From contig JAHBZH010000001.1 of NCBI GenBank assembly GCA_019635535.1, forward strand, positions 2,570,995 to 2,634,994: a stretch of 64,000 nt of DNA. The letters are read 5' to 3'. Positions 31,096 to 40,926 of the stretch are shown here, piece after piece. Below the pieces are notes generated by a model. It was not told where the DNA came from. It was given only the letters and a program-made list of their open reading frames with translations, and made no database searches. The stretch's first letter is position 1. Every line of letters starts with the position of its first letter. This DNA comes from Sphingomonas sp. (GTDB taxonomy: Bacteria > Pseudomonadota > Alphaproteobacteria > Sphingomonadales > Sphingomonadaceae). A program made the position numbers and the translations under genes.

Positions 31096-32313
31096 TCAGC
31101 GAGCGGAGGGCGCAGGAGCAGGCGCCGCGGGCGCCGGCGCGGACGCGACCGGGGTCGCGACCGAAGCGGGCGCGGCCTGGGCCGGCGGCGCGTCCGGCTG
31201 GGCGTCGGTGGGCGGCGCGATCCGGCCACGCTGCGGGCTGACCTTCTGGCCCGGCATGATCCGCTGGAGCCCGTCGATCACCACCAGGTCGGTCGGCTCG
31301 ATGCCGCCGCGGATCACGCGCAGAGCGCCGACCAGCGGGCCGAGCTCGACCGGCCTGGGCGCGACATTGCCCTCGCCGTCGGCGACATAGACGATCCGCC
31401 GCACGCCTTCGGTGGCGATGGCGGTGTCGGGCACCAGCAAGGCGCGATAGGGCGCCGCGCCGGCGAGGCGCAGGCGGCCGATCATGCCGGGACGCAGGAA
31501 CCCGTCCGGATTGGCGACGATGGCGCGGGCGCGGATCGTGCCCGAAGCGGGATCGATCGCATTGTCGACGAAATCGAGCCGGCCGGCATGGGTGAACTGG
31601 CCCTCGTCCTGGAGGCGGATGCGGACCGGGCTGCCGATCCGGCCGCCGCCCTGGCGCTGATAGCGCAGCAGCAGCGCCTCGGACCCTTCGAAGGTGAAGT
31701 GGAGCGGCGAGGTCGAGACGATCGTGGTGAGCACGGTCTGGTCCGCCGTCACCGCATTGCCGGGATCGACCCGGCGCTGCGAGATGCGGCCCGAGATCGG
31801 CGCGACGACGCGGGTGAAGCCGACATTGAGGCCGGCGGCACGGACATTGGCGCGGCCGGCGGCGACATCCGCCTCGGCCGAGCGGAAGGCCGCCTGACGC
31901 TGTTCGACCTCCTCGGTGCTCGCCGCCTGCGATTCGGCCAGCGTGCGCGAGCGGGCGAGCTCGGTACGGGCATTGGCGAGCGCGGCCTCGGCGCGGGCGA
32001 GCTGGGCGCGCGCCTGATCGAGCTGCGCCTGCGACGGACGCGCGTCGATGGTGAAGAGGAGCTGGCCGGCGCGCACGAAATCGCCGTCGCGGAAATGGAC
32101 GGCCTGGAGATAGCCCGACGCGCGCGGCTTCACCTCGACATTCTCGATCGCCTCGAAGCGGCCGACATAATCGTCCCAGTCCACCACCTCCTGGGCGAGC
32201 GGCTGGGCGACCGTCACCGGCGGCGGCGGCGGCGTTTCCGGCGCGGCGGCCGAACAGGCGGAAAGAAGCATCGCGGCCGCGAGGGGAAGAAGGCCCAATC
32301 CCTTGATATGCAT
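31096..32313 (-). CDS. RND efflux periplasmic adaptor (AcrA/MexA type)
   Basis: 405 residues from ATG 32313. Lipobox MLLSACSAA marks a lipoprotein anchored at the inner membrane. The domain order is lipoyl half (VEVKPRASGYLQAVHFRDGDFVRAGQLLFTID), an alpha hairpin (SQAQLDQARAQLARAEAALANARTELARSRTLAES), second lipoyl half (FTRVVAPISGRISQRRVDPGNAV), beta-barrel and membrane-proximal domains. The C-terminus is an unusual Ala/Pro-rich tail of about 45 residues (APPAQAAPASVATPVASAPAP). It bridges pump and outer channel. It is the first gene of the operon, 17 bp from the pump. The promoter (TTGACA at 32412-32407) is overlapped by operator 1. Confidence 0.93.
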   Translation of the reverse strand: MHIKGLGLLPLAAAMLLSACSAAAPETPPPPPVTVAQPLAQEVVDWDDYVGRFEAIENVEVKPRASGYLQAVHFRDGDFVRAGQLLFTIDARPSQAQLDQARAQLARAEAALANARTELARSRTLAESQAASTEEVEQRQAAFRSAEADVAAGRANVRAAGLNVGFTRVVAPISGRISQRRVDPGNAVTADQTVLTTIVSTSPLHFTFEGSEALLLRYQRQGGGRIGSPVRIRLQDEGQFTHAGRLDFVDNAIDPASGTIRARAIVANPDGFLRPGMIGRLRLAGAAPYRALLVPDTAIATEGVRRIVYVADGEGNVAPRPVELGPLVGALRVIRGGIEPTDLVVIDGLQRIMPGQKVSPQRGRIAPPTDAQPDAPPAQAAPASVATPVASAPAPAAPAPAPSAR

Positions 32314-32409
32314 CAATGACTTCTTTCGGTTGGTCGTCCGGAATGATCCGGAGCGAGCCGCTGTTCGAGCCCACCCGGGGAGCGGCATCTAGCGTTCGTT
32401 CATGCCATG

Positions 32410-32447
32410 TCAACAGGTGTTGATATAAAAAAGTCAACACCTGTTGA
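32410..32447. promoter_or_regulatory. twin operator between efflux operon and TetR gene
   Basis: Two sites, 32410-32423 (TCAACAGGTGTTGA) and 32434-32447 (TCAACACCTGTTGA), each TCAACA-N2-TGTTGA and exact reverse complements of one another, centred 24 bp apart. They lie between the divergent efflux adaptor and TetR genes. The first covers a likely -35 (TTGACA on the minus strand, -10 TAGATG at 32391-32386). This is a typical TetR/AcrR autoregulatory layout. Confidence 0.8.
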
Positions 32448-32479
32448 TTAACTCACGACGACTGTTAGGATTTTGGTTC

Positions 32480-33118
32480 ATGAGCTTGGGAGAGATCGTC
32501 GCCCGCCGCCGCCAGAGCGCGGAAGCGACACGCGCGCAGATGCTGGAGGCGGCCCGAAGGCACTTCCTCCGGGAAAGCTACGAGAATGTCGGATTGCGCG
32601 ACATCGCGCGCGATGTCGGCGTCGATGTCGCTTTGGTCAGCCGTTATTTCGGCAGCAAGGCGGACCTGTTCCGCGAAGTGCTGCACGGCGATGGAAGGAA
32701 GGCCGAAAAATTCCGCATCGCCGTAAGCGCGGAAGACCTGCCCGCCTATCTGGTCTCGCTGTTCCAGGAAACGGATTGCGAGGATACCCGCAAGCATACC
32801 GAGAATCTCCTGATCGTGCTACGCTCCGCCTCTTCGCCGCAAGCCGCCGCGATCGTCCATGACGCCATACGTAATGACGTTCTCGAACCCATTTCCCGCA
32901 TTTTGGGCGGCGGCGAGGATGCCGAGATGCGCGCCGGCATGGTGCTTTCCATCATGCTGGGAAGCACCGTGGTGCGTTCGATCATGAGCATGCAGCCGGC
33001 CTGCGCCGAAGGGCCGCCGCCCGAGATCCTCGCCAAGCTCCACGCGCTGTTCCGCACCGCGATCGCCGACACACCGGCCTATCATGGCATAGGCGAGGCG
33101 CCGCTGCCTGTTGCCTGA
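32480..33118 (+). CDS. TetR-family repressor of the efflux operon
   Basis: 212 residues from ATG 32480 (a TTG at 32444 lies inside operator 2 and is not used). The N-terminal helix-turn-helix is [51 protein letters not shown] (about residues 18-66), followed by a TetR_C-type ligand domain. The gene is divergent from the RND operon across two matched palindromes, so it most likely represses both the pump genes and itself until a pump substrate binds. The start is 166 bp from the adaptor start. Confidence 0.9.
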   Translation: MSLGEIVARRRQSAEATRAQMLEAARRHFLRESYENVGLRDIARDVGVDVALVSRYFGSKADLFREVLHGDGRKAEKFRIAVSAEDLPAYLVSLFQETDCEDTRKHTENLLIVLRSASSPQAAAIVHDAIRNDVLEPISRILGGGEDAEMRAGMVLSIMLGSTVVRSIMSMQPACAEGPPPEILAKLHALFRTAIADTPAYHGIGEAPLPVA

Positions 33119-33168
33119 ATCGCGCGGCCGCTCTTAAGGGAGGCTCAGTCCTTTCCGGGAGAGCCCAA

Positions 33169-34281
<1,113 letters not shown>

Positions 34282-34301
34282 ACCGCCGAGGGAGCGCCGC
34301 C

Positions 34302-34706
34302 ATGTTCAATCACATCATGATCGGATCCAACGACCTGAACCGGTCCAGGGCTTTTTACACCGCCGTGCTCGGCACGCTCGGCTTCGCCGGGGAGCCCCCC
34401 CATGCCGACATCGCCAAGACCGGCCACAGGCGGCTGTTCTACCGGCATGACGGCGGCACTTTGTGCATTTCCGAGCCGATCAACAGCGCGCCGGCGACCT
34501 TTGCCAATGGCGGGACGATCGGGTTCAAATGCAGCTCGCCCGAACAGGTGCAGGCGTTCCACGACGTCGCCATGGCCTATGGCGGAACCTCGATCGAGGA
34601 CCCGCCCGGGCTGCGCGAGGGCGCGCTGGGGCCGATGCACCTCGCTTATGTCCGCGATCCGGACGGCCACAAGCTCTGCGCCATCCATCGTCCAGCCGCA
34701 GCGTGA
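34302..34706 (+). CDS. VOC (glyoxalase/bleomycin-resistance) superfamily protein
   Basis: 134 residues: [33 protein letters not shown] is the first beta-alpha-beta-beta-beta unit and [23 protein letters not shown] the end of the second, with possible metal ligands His4, Glu in CISEPI, His in GPMHL and Asp/His near DPDGHK. Homologues of this subgroup often sit next to frmA, but the substrate is undefined; S-formylglutathione or methylglyoxal metabolism is a guess. The stop overlaps the next start (TGATG). Confidence 0.8.
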   Translation: MFNHIMIGSNDLNRSRAFYTAVLGTLGFAGEPPHADIAKTGHRRLFYRHDGGTLCISEPINSAPATFANGGTIGFKCSSPEQVQAFHDVAMAYGGTSIEDPPGLREGALGPMHLAYVRDPDGHKLCAIHRPAAA

Positions 34707-35935
34707 TGGCGGAGGGGGCGGATCATTACGATGTCCTGATCGTCGGCGGCGGCCATGCGGGCGCCCAGGCGGCGATCGCGCTGCGCCAGAACGGGTTCGA
34801 AGGGAAAGTCGCCATCGTCGGCGACGAGCCGGAACTGCCCTATGAGCGCCCGCCGCTGTCCAAGGACTATTTCGCGGGGGAGAAGGCGTTCGAACGACTG
34901 CTGATCCGGCCGGAAGCCTTCTGGACGGAGCGACAGGTGGAGATGCTGCTGGGCCAGCGGGCCGTCGCGGTGGATGCCGCAGCGCATCGGGTGACGCTCG
35001 CCGGCGGCGATACGCTCTCCTACGGAAAGCTGATCTGGGCGGCGGGCGGCACGCCGCGCCGGATCGGTTGCGCAGGCCACGATCTGGCCCGCGTCCATGC
35101 CGTGCGCAGCCGCGCCGACGTGGACCGGATGATGGCCGAGCTGCCGGCGGTCACGCGCATCATCGTGATCGGCGGCGGCTATATCGGGCTGGAGGCGGCG
35201 GCAGTGCTCGCCAAGCTGGGCAAAGAGGTCGTGCTGCTCGAGGCGCTGGACCGGGTGCTGGCGCGCGTGGCGGGCGCGGAGATTTCGCGCTTCTACGAGG
35301 CCGAGCACCGCGCGCATGGCGTGGAGGTGCGCACCGGCGTGGCGGTGGACCGCATCACCGGCGAGGATGTCGCGACCGGCGTGCGGCTGGCGGACGGCGA
35401 GACGATCGCGGCGGACATGGTGATCGTCGGCGTCGGCATCGCTCCCTCGGTCGAACCGCTCGCGGCGGCCGGAGCCGTCACCTCCAATGGCGTCGAAGTG
35501 GACGAATTTTGCCGCACCAGCCTGCCCGACATCTATGCCGTGGGGGATTGCGCGGCGCACGAGAACCGCTTCGCCGGCGGCGCGCGCGTCCGGGTGGAAT
35601 CGGTGCAGAACGCCACCGATCAGGCGATGGCTGCTGCCAAGCATATACTCGGCTTGGCCGAACCCTATGCCGCCGTCCCCTGGTTCTGGTCGAACCAATA
35701 TGATCTGAGGCTCCAGACCGTCGGCATCTCGGCGGGACATGACGACACGGTGCTGCGCGGCGATCCGGCGGCGCGCGCCTTCTCGGTCGTCTATCTGAAG
35801 GCCGGCCGCGTGATCGCGCTGGACTGCGTCAATGCGGTGAAGGACTATGTGCAGGGCCGCAAGCTGGTGGCCGAGGGGATGATGCCTGACCGGGCGCGGC
35901 TCGCCGATGCAAGCGTGCCGCTCAAGGAGCTTTGA
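34706..35935 (+). CDS. FAD-dependent ferredoxin/rhodocoxin reductase-like flavoprotein
   Basis: 409 residues from ATG 34706, which overlaps the VOC stop. Two Rossmann folds are visible: [46 protein letters not shown] (FAD) and [35 protein letters not shown] (NAD). The conserved [10 protein letters not shown] segment holds the FAD ribityl contact, and the C-terminus ([24 protein letters not shown]) is typical of reductases that feed [2Fe-2S] ferredoxins of P450 or Rieske oxygenases. No ferredoxin or oxygenase is adjacent, so its partner is elsewhere. Confidence 0.88.
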   Translation: MAEGADHYDVLIVGGGHAGAQAAIALRQNGFEGKVAIVGDEPELPYERPPLSKDYFAGEKAFERLLIRPEAFWTERQVEMLLGQRAVAVDAAAHRVTLAGGDTLSYGKLIWAAGGTPRRIGCAGHDLARVHAVRSRADVDRMMAELPAVTRIIVIGGGYIGLEAAAVLAKLGKEVVLLEALDRVLARVAGAEISRFYEAEHRAHGVEVRTGVAVDRITGEDVATGVRLADGETIAADMVIVGVGIAPSVEPLAAAGAVTSNGVEVDEFCRTSLPDIYAVGDCAAHENRFAGGARVRVESVQNATDQAMAAAKHILGLAEPYAAVPWFWSNQYDLRLQTVGISAGHDDTVLRGDPAARAFSVVYLKAGRVIALDCVNAVKDYVQGRKLVAEGMMPDRARLADASVPLKEL

Positions 35936-35955
35936 ACGAACGGCATTCACACACG

Positions 35956-36040
35956 CCGTTCGGGCTGAGCCTGTCGAAGCCCTGCCCTTCTTTTCGTCCG
36001 GAAAGAAAGGACAGCCCTTCGACAAGCTCAGGGCGAACGG
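35956..36040. repeat. REP-like inverted pair
   Basis: Arms CCGTTCGGGCTGAGCCTGTC (35956 onward) and the reverse complement ending at 36040 (CCGTTCGCCCTGAGCTTGTC) differ only at a few paired positions and face each other around a 27-bp centre. This GTTCGSSCTGAGCYTGTCGAAG unit is a sphingomonad REP. It lies between the flavoprotein and malate synthase genes and can form a long hairpin that may stabilise or end the upstream transcript. Confidence 0.8.
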
Positions 36041-36058
36041 TGGGGCGAGGAGGAAAGC

Positions 36059-38173
36059 GTGGAGAGATATGGCCTGACCATCGATGACGGCCTCGCCGCC
36101 TTCATCGAGACCGAAGCATTGCCCGGCACGGAGATCCAGGCGGAAGGCTTCTGGCAGGGCCTGGCCGTCCTGCTCGCCGATCTCGCCCCGCGCAACCGCG
36201 CTTTGCTCGACACACGCGACGCGCTCCAGGCGCGGATCGACGACTGGTACCGGGCGCGGGCCGGCCAGCCGTTCGATGTCACCGTGCACAAAGCGTTCCT
36301 GGAAGAGATCGGCTATCTGGTGCCGGCGCCCGCGCCGTTCGCGATCGAGACCGCCAATGTCGATGCCGAGCTGGCCGCCATTCCGGGGCCGCAGCTCGTC
36401 GTGCCCGTCACCAACGCCCGCTATGCGCTCAACGCCGCCAATGCGCGCTGGGGCAGCCTTTACGACGCCCTCTACGGCACCGACGCGCTGGGCGATGCGC
36501 CGGCGGGCGGCGGCTACGATCCGGAGCGCGGCGCGCGGGTGATCGCGCGGGCCAAGGCGCTGCTCGACAAAGCCGCGCCGCTAGCCGAGGGGAGCCATGC
36601 CGACGCGACCGGCTATGCGGTCGCCGGCGGCGCGCTGGTGCCGGCGCTGGCCGATCCGGCGCAGCTCGCCGGCTGGCGCGGCGATCCGGCGGCACCGGAA
36701 GCGATCCTGCTGAGGAAGAACGGCCTCCACATCGAGATTGCGATCGACCGCGACCACCGCATCGGCCGGGACGATCCGGCGGGCGTCGCGGACATGGTGC
36801 TGGAATCGGCGCTGAGCTCGATCATCGATTGCGAGGATTCGGTCGCCGCCGTCGATGCCGAGGACAAGGTGCTGGTCTATCGCAACTGGCTGGGGCTGAT
36901 GCAGGGCAATCTGACCGCGAGCTTCGCCAAGGGTGGGCAGACCGAGGCGCGGGCGCTGGCGCAAGACCGCACCTACAATTCGCCCGGCGGCGCGGAGCTG
37001 ACTCTGAAGGGCCGCGCGCTGATGCTGGTGCGCAATGTCGGCCATCACATGATGACCGGCATGGTGAGGCTGGACGGCGCCGAGGTGCCGGAGACGATGA
37101 TCGACGCGGTCGTCACCTCGCTCTGCGCGATCCACGATCTCCATGCCGGGGCGCGCAACAGCCAGGCCGGTTCCGTCTATATCGTGAAGCCCAAGCTGCA
37201 CGGCCCGGAGGAGGTCGCCTTCGCGGTCGAACTGTTCGGCCGGGTCGAGGATTTGCTGGGCCTTGAGCGCAACACGCTCAAGATCGGCGTGATGGACGAG
37301 GAGCGGCGGACGAGCGCGAACCTCGCCGCCTGCATCCATGCGGCGCGCGAGCGGCTGGTGTTCATCAATACCGGCTTCCTCGACCGCACCGGCGACGAGA
37401 TCCACACCGCGATGGAGGGCGGCCCGGTGATCCGCAAGAGCGAGATCAAGGACGCCGGCTGGATCCAGGCCTATGAGGCGCGCAATGTCGGCATCGGCCT
37501 CGCCTGCGGGCTCAAGGGCAAGGCGCAGATCGGCAAGGGCATGTGGGCCGCGCCCGACCGGATGGCCGACATGCTGGCGCAGAAGAGCGGGCATCCCAGG
37601 GCCGGGGCGACCACCGCCTGGGTCCCCTCCCCCACCGCCGCGACGCTGCACGCGCTCCACTATCACGAGACGGACGTGCTGGCCGTGCAGGACGAGATGG
37701 CCAAGGCGCCGGTGACGGGCGAGCTGGACGCCCTGCTCACCCCGCCGCTGGCGCGCGGGCGCAATTTCTCGCCGGCCGAGATCGCCGAGGAGCTGGACAA
37801 CAATTGCCAAGGCATATTGGGCTATGTCGTGCGCTGGGTAGACCAGGGCGTCGGCTGCTCCAAGGTGCCGGACATCCACGATGTCGGCCTGATGGAGGAC
37901 CGCGCGACGCTGCGCATCTCCTCCCAGCACATCGCCAACTGGCTGCGGCACGGCATCGTGACGGAGGAACAGGTAAGCGAGGCGCTGACGCGGATGGCGG
38001 GCGTCGTGGACCACCAGAATGCGGGCGATCCGTCCTACGCGCCGATGGCGCCGGCCTTTGACGGCCCGGCCTTCGCGGCGGCGAAGGCTTTGGTGTTCGA
38101 AGGCGCCGCCACGCCGAACGGCTATACGGAATTCGCCCTCACCCGCTGGCGCCAGGCGGCGAAGGGCGGCTGA
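36059..38173 (+). CDS. glcB: malate synthase G
   Basis: 704 residues from GTG 36059, with GAGGAGGAAA just upstream; no ATG fits better. It condenses glyoxylate and acetyl-CoA to malate in the glyoxylate bypass and glycolate use. Typical segments: [118 protein letters not shown] (catalytic Arg/Glu region), [18 protein letters not shown], and the C-terminal [30 protein letters not shown] with the catalytic Asp. Length is close to the usual 720. It is preceded by a REP pair, so it probably has its own promoter. Confidence 0.95.
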   Translation: MERYGLTIDDGLAAFIETEALPGTEIQAEGFWQGLAVLLADLAPRNRALLDTRDALQARIDDWYRARAGQPFDVTVHKAFLEEIGYLVPAPAPFAIETANVDAELAAIPGPQLVVPVTNARYALNAANARWGSLYDALYGTDALGDAPAGGGYDPERGARVIARAKALLDKAAPLAEGSHADATGYAVAGGALVPALADPAQLAGWRGDPAAPEAILLRKNGLHIEIAIDRDHRIGRDDPAGVADMVLESALSSIIDCEDSVAAVDAEDKVLVYRNWLGLMQGNLTASFAKGGQTEARALAQDRTYNSPGGAELTLKGRALMLVRNVGHHMMTGMVRLDGAEVPETMIDAVVTSLCAIHDLHAGARNSQAGSVYIVKPKLHGPEEVAFAVELFGRVEDLLGLERNTLKIGVMDEERRTSANLAACIHAARERLVFINTGFLDRTGDEIHTAMEGGPVIRKSEIKDAGWIQAYEARNVGIGLACGLKGKAQIGKGMWAAPDRMADMLAQKSGHPRAGATTAWVPSPTAATLHALHYHETDVLAVQDEMAKAPVTGELDALLTPPLARGRNFSPAEIAEELDNNCQGILGYVVRWVDQGVGCSKVPDIHDVGLMEDRATLRISSQHIANWLRHGIVTEEQVSEALTRMAGVVDHQNAGDPSYAPMAPAFDGPAFAAAKALVFEGAATPNGYTEFALTRWRQAAKGG

Positions 38174-38176
38174 CGC

Positions 38177-39556
38177 TCAATCCTGCGGCGCTTCCTCCAG
38201 CGCGTCCAGCTCCTCTTCGATCTCGCGGCGGGCATCGGACTTGCCGGGGATGGGCGGCGCGGGGTGGCCGGCGAGGGCGGCGTCGAGCTTCGCCTTGTCG
38301 AGCGCGCCGTCCCACTTGGCGACGACGATGGTGGCGACCGCATTGCCGATGAAGTTGGTGAGCGAGCGGCATTCGCTCATGAAGCGATCGATGCCGAGGA
38401 TCAGCGCCATGCCGGCGAGCGGCACGGTCGGCACGATCGAGAGCGTCGCGGCGAGCGTGATGAAGCCCGCCCCGGTGACGCCCGCCGCGCCCTTGGAGGA
38501 AATCATCGCCACCGCGAGCAAGGCGAGCTGGTCCCACAGGCTGAGCTCGACGCCGACCGCCTGGGCAATGAACAGGGCTGCGAGCGTCATGTAGATGTTG
38601 GTGCCATCGAGGTTGAACGAATAGCCGGTCGGCACGACCAGCCCGACGACGCTGCGCGCGCAGCCGGCGCGTTCCATCTTGTCGATGAGATTGGGCAGCG
38701 CCGCCTCCGACGAGGAGGTGCCGAGCACGAGCAGCAGCTCCTCCTTCAGATAGCGGATCAGCCTCAGGATCGAGAAGCCGGCGATCCGCGCAACCGCGCC
38801 GAGCACGACCAGCACGAAAAGCAGCGAGGTCAGGTAGAAGGTCGCGATCAGCGCGCCGAGATTGACGAGCGTGCCGATGCCGTAGGCGCCGATCGTGAAG
38901 GCGATCGCGCCGAACGCGCCGATCGGCGCCGCGCGCATCAAGAGGCCGACGAGGCGGAAGATGACGAGGCTGAGCCGCTCCAGCATGTCCAGCACCGGCG
39001 CGGCGGGCCGCCCGACCATGGAGAGCGTGATGCCGAACAGGATGGCGACGAACAGCACCTGCAGGATCGAGCCCGAGGTGAAGGCGGAGAGCATCGTCGT
39101 CGGGATGATATCGAGCAGGAAGCCGGTGATGCTGCTGTCGTGCGCCTGGCTCGAATAGGTCGCGACCGCGCCGGCGTCGAGCGTCGCGGGGTCGACGTTC
39201 ATGCCTTCGCCCGGCCGCACGACATTGGCGATGACGAGGCCGACGATCAGCGCCAGCGTCGAGAAGAACAGGAAATAGGCGAAGGCCTTGCCCGCCACCC
39301 GGCCGACCGACGCCATCTCCCGCATCCCGGCGATGCCGGTGACGATGGTGAGGAAGATGACCGGCGCGATGATCATCTTCACCAGCTTGATGAAGCCGTC
39401 GCCCAGCGGCTTCAGCGATGCGCCCACGTCCGGCCAGGCATGGCCGACCAAGGCGCCGAGCACGATCGCGATGATGACCTGGACGTAGAGAAGCCCGAAC
39501 AGGCCGAAACGGGACGGCGCGGGTGGCCCGGCCGAATCGGTCGCGATGCTCACCAT
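38177..39556 (-). CDS. dctA: C4-dicarboxylate/cation symporter (DctA type)
   Basis: 459 residues from ATG 39556 (GGAGAAG upstream); an upstream ATG at 39592 adds 12 unlikely residues. Glutamate-transporter fold: [43 protein letters not shown], the re-entrant loop [13 protein letters not shown], and [24 protein letters not shown] with [20 protein letters not shown]. DctA imports succinate, malate, fumarate or aspartate with protons or sodium. It converges on malate synthase with a 3-bp gap, fitting shared use of C4 acids, though control is separate. The C-terminus has an acidic tail ([16 protein letters not shown]) longer than in E. coli DctA. Confidence 0.93.
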   Translation of the reverse strand: MVSIATDSAGPPAPSRFGLFGLLYVQVIIAIVLGALVGHAWPDVGASLKPLGDGFIKLVKMIIAPVIFLTIVTGIAGMREMASVGRVAGKAFAYFLFFSTLALIVGLVIANVVRPGEGMNVDPATLDAGAVATYSSQAHDSSITGFLLDIIPTTMLSAFTSGSILQVLFVAILFGITLSMVGRPAAPVLDMLERLSLVIFRLVGLLMRAAPIGAFGAIAFTIGAYGIGTLVNLGALIATFYLTSLLFVLVVLGAVARIAGFSILRLIRYLKEELLLVLGTSSSEAALPNLIDKMERAGCARSVVGLVVPTGYSFNLDGTNIYMTLAALFIAQAVGVELSLWDQLALLAVAMISSKGAAGVTGAGFITLAATLSIVPTVPLAGMALILGIDRFMSECRSLTNFIGNAVATIVVAKWDGALDKAKLDAALAGHPAPPIPGKSDARREIEEELDALEEAPQD

Positions 39557-39656
39557 GATTTCAGCTTCTCCCTCGCCCCGGCGCGTCGTCATAGACCCGC
39601 CGCCTGCCGGCTGTCATCAGCGCCGCGGCGGATGGCCAGACGGGGGCGAAACAGTT

Positions 39657-40595
39657 ATCGGCCGGACACGGTCCGTGATGTCGCCGCCGAATATTGCTCC
39701 CGGCTGATGAGCCCTGACATCGCGGTCGAAGCATCGCGTCGGGCGCGCAGGTCGCGATGGGGATGACGATCGGCCAGCCTCCCGCCTTGCTCGCCGCGCT
39801 CGCCGCCCGGGTCCAGGGCGGGGCGCTCGCCGATCTGGATCTGTGGTATTTCCATTCGATGCCGCAGGCGGGCAAGACGATCCTGCGCTACGAGCTGCTC
39901 GATCGCGTCCGGCCGCATTGCATGTTCATGACCGGGATCGAGCGGGCACTGATCGCGCGCGGCGCCGCCGAAGGGCGCGACGTGGTGGATTTCACGCCCT
40001 GCGCGTTCAGCGAATCCCCGTGCCTGCTGACCGAGCGGGTGGCGCTCGACGCCTTCGTCGTCACCGTGTCGCCGATGGACCGGCACGGCTGGTTCACCTT
40101 CGGCACCAACAACGATTATGCGACCGCGGCGGCGCGCAGCGCGCGCGACCGCGTGAACGCCGACTATCGCTCGGTGCTGGTCATAACCGACCTGTCACCC
40201 TCGTCGCGTCATGCGCTGGAAGCCTCCGTCCGGTTGTTTCCTGAGACCCAGCTCGCACTGTGCCACGCCTATGACATACCCTTTGCGGGCTATCTGGAGA
40301 ACGCGGCGGTCCAGGCCGATTTCACGCGCTACGACGCGGAAGCGACCGAGCGGTTCATGGCCGAAGCCAATCTGCCTGCGGGCGCCGCCGCCTCGATCAG
40401 ACGGATCGTCGAGCGCGGCGATCCGGAGACACTGCTCGCCGACCATGCGGCGAGGGCGGCATGGGTCTGATCGTCGTCGGCAGCCACGGCGGCGGCGCGC
40501 TCTACGACATCTTCATCGGCAGCACCGCCGCCGCGATCGTCCAGGAAATGCCGGGGGACGTGCTGCTGGTCCGAGATCCGGCGGCGAAGCGTTGA
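39657..40595 (+). pseudogene. decayed CoA-transferase / universal-stress-protein fusion
   Basis: Three frames are needed to read this. The first gives EYCSRLMSPDIAVEA (start of an acetyl-CoA hydrolase/4-hydroxybutyrate CoA-transferase). After a frameshift near 39730 a 237-codon open frame (39757-40470) gives SGAQVAMGMTIGQPPALLAALAARV...GTNNDYATAAARSA, then switches without the rest of the transferase to a universal stress domain (YRSVLVITDLSPSSRHALEASVRLFPE). That frame stops at 40470, and the domain's end continues in another frame at 40461-40595 (MGLIVVGSHGGGALYDIFIG...DVLLVRDP). So the locus has two frameshifts and an internal deletion. A short fusion protein could still be made, but not a complete enzyme. 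Confidence 0.75.
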
Positions 40596-40614
40596 GCGCG
40601 CCATGGCCCCAGTC

Positions 40615-40709
40615 ATGACGAATGCCCCGACGCTCGCCTTCCACGGCGTCGCGCGCACCGTCACACCGGCGGCACGTGCATGGAGCTGGTCGCGGAGCTG
40701 GTGCGCTGA
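40615..40709 (+). pseudogene. remnant of a metallo-beta-lactamase-fold RNase-like gene
   Basis: MTNAPTLAFHGVARTVT is followed, after a frameshift near 40665, by GGTCMELVAELVR and a stop. The pattern (TLxFHGAARxVTGSCMELxxxGRR) is the start of CPSF/beta-CASP-type MBL-fold hydrolases, which commonly lie next to universal stress genes. Only about 30 codons remain. It supports decay of a whole stress cluster at this spot. Confidence 0.55.
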
Positions 40710-40813
40710 CCGAAGGCGCTAGTGCGCGAGGATCAGCGGTCTGGCGCGACCCCGCCCACCCGACGAATATGCCCGAAGGGCGCGACTTGCCGCGTGTCCG
40801 CACAATTCTGCGG

Positions 40814-40833
40814 ACCAATATTCTCAGATTGGC
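40814..40833. promoter_or_regulatory. candidate GntR operator, alginate locus site 1
   Basis: ACCAAT-N8-ATTGGC palindrome upstream of the TonB receptor gene. It shares half sites, spacing and the following ATG-N3-TAT-N-GGT pattern with the site at 45029-45048. The adjacent FadR-type regulator is the obvious binder (inference). Confidence 0.6.
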
Positions 40834-40868
40834 ATGACATATCGGTCAATGAAAATATGAAACATGGG

Positions 40869-40896
40869 TTGACATCATTGGACTGTCAGATATTCC
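40869..40896 (+). promoter_or_regulatory. sigma-70-like promoter of the alginate TonB receptor
   Basis: TTGACA at 40869-40874 and TATTCC at 40891-40896, spacer 16 bp, 30 bp before the ATG at 40927. A GGGAGAGG ribosome-binding site lies at 40915-40922. The operator at 40814 is about 36 bp upstream of the -35 box. Confidence 0.5.
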
Positions 40897-40926
40897 TCTC
40901 CAAAACAGCAAATCGGGAGAGGGCAA

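Noticed and set aside
29132..31390. 752-codon open frame antisense to the RND pump
   Set aside because: Low-complexity Arg/Asp/Glu sequence opposite a certain gene; a composition artefact.
27845..32440. 1531-codon version of the RND pump
   Set aside because: The extension reads the adaptor gene in the wrong frame; the pump N-terminus MNISSFFIDRP is canonical.
35956..36040. REP pair considered as a simple terminator
   Set aside because: It has no T-run and matches a dispersed sphingomonad REP unit, so it is listed as a repeat.
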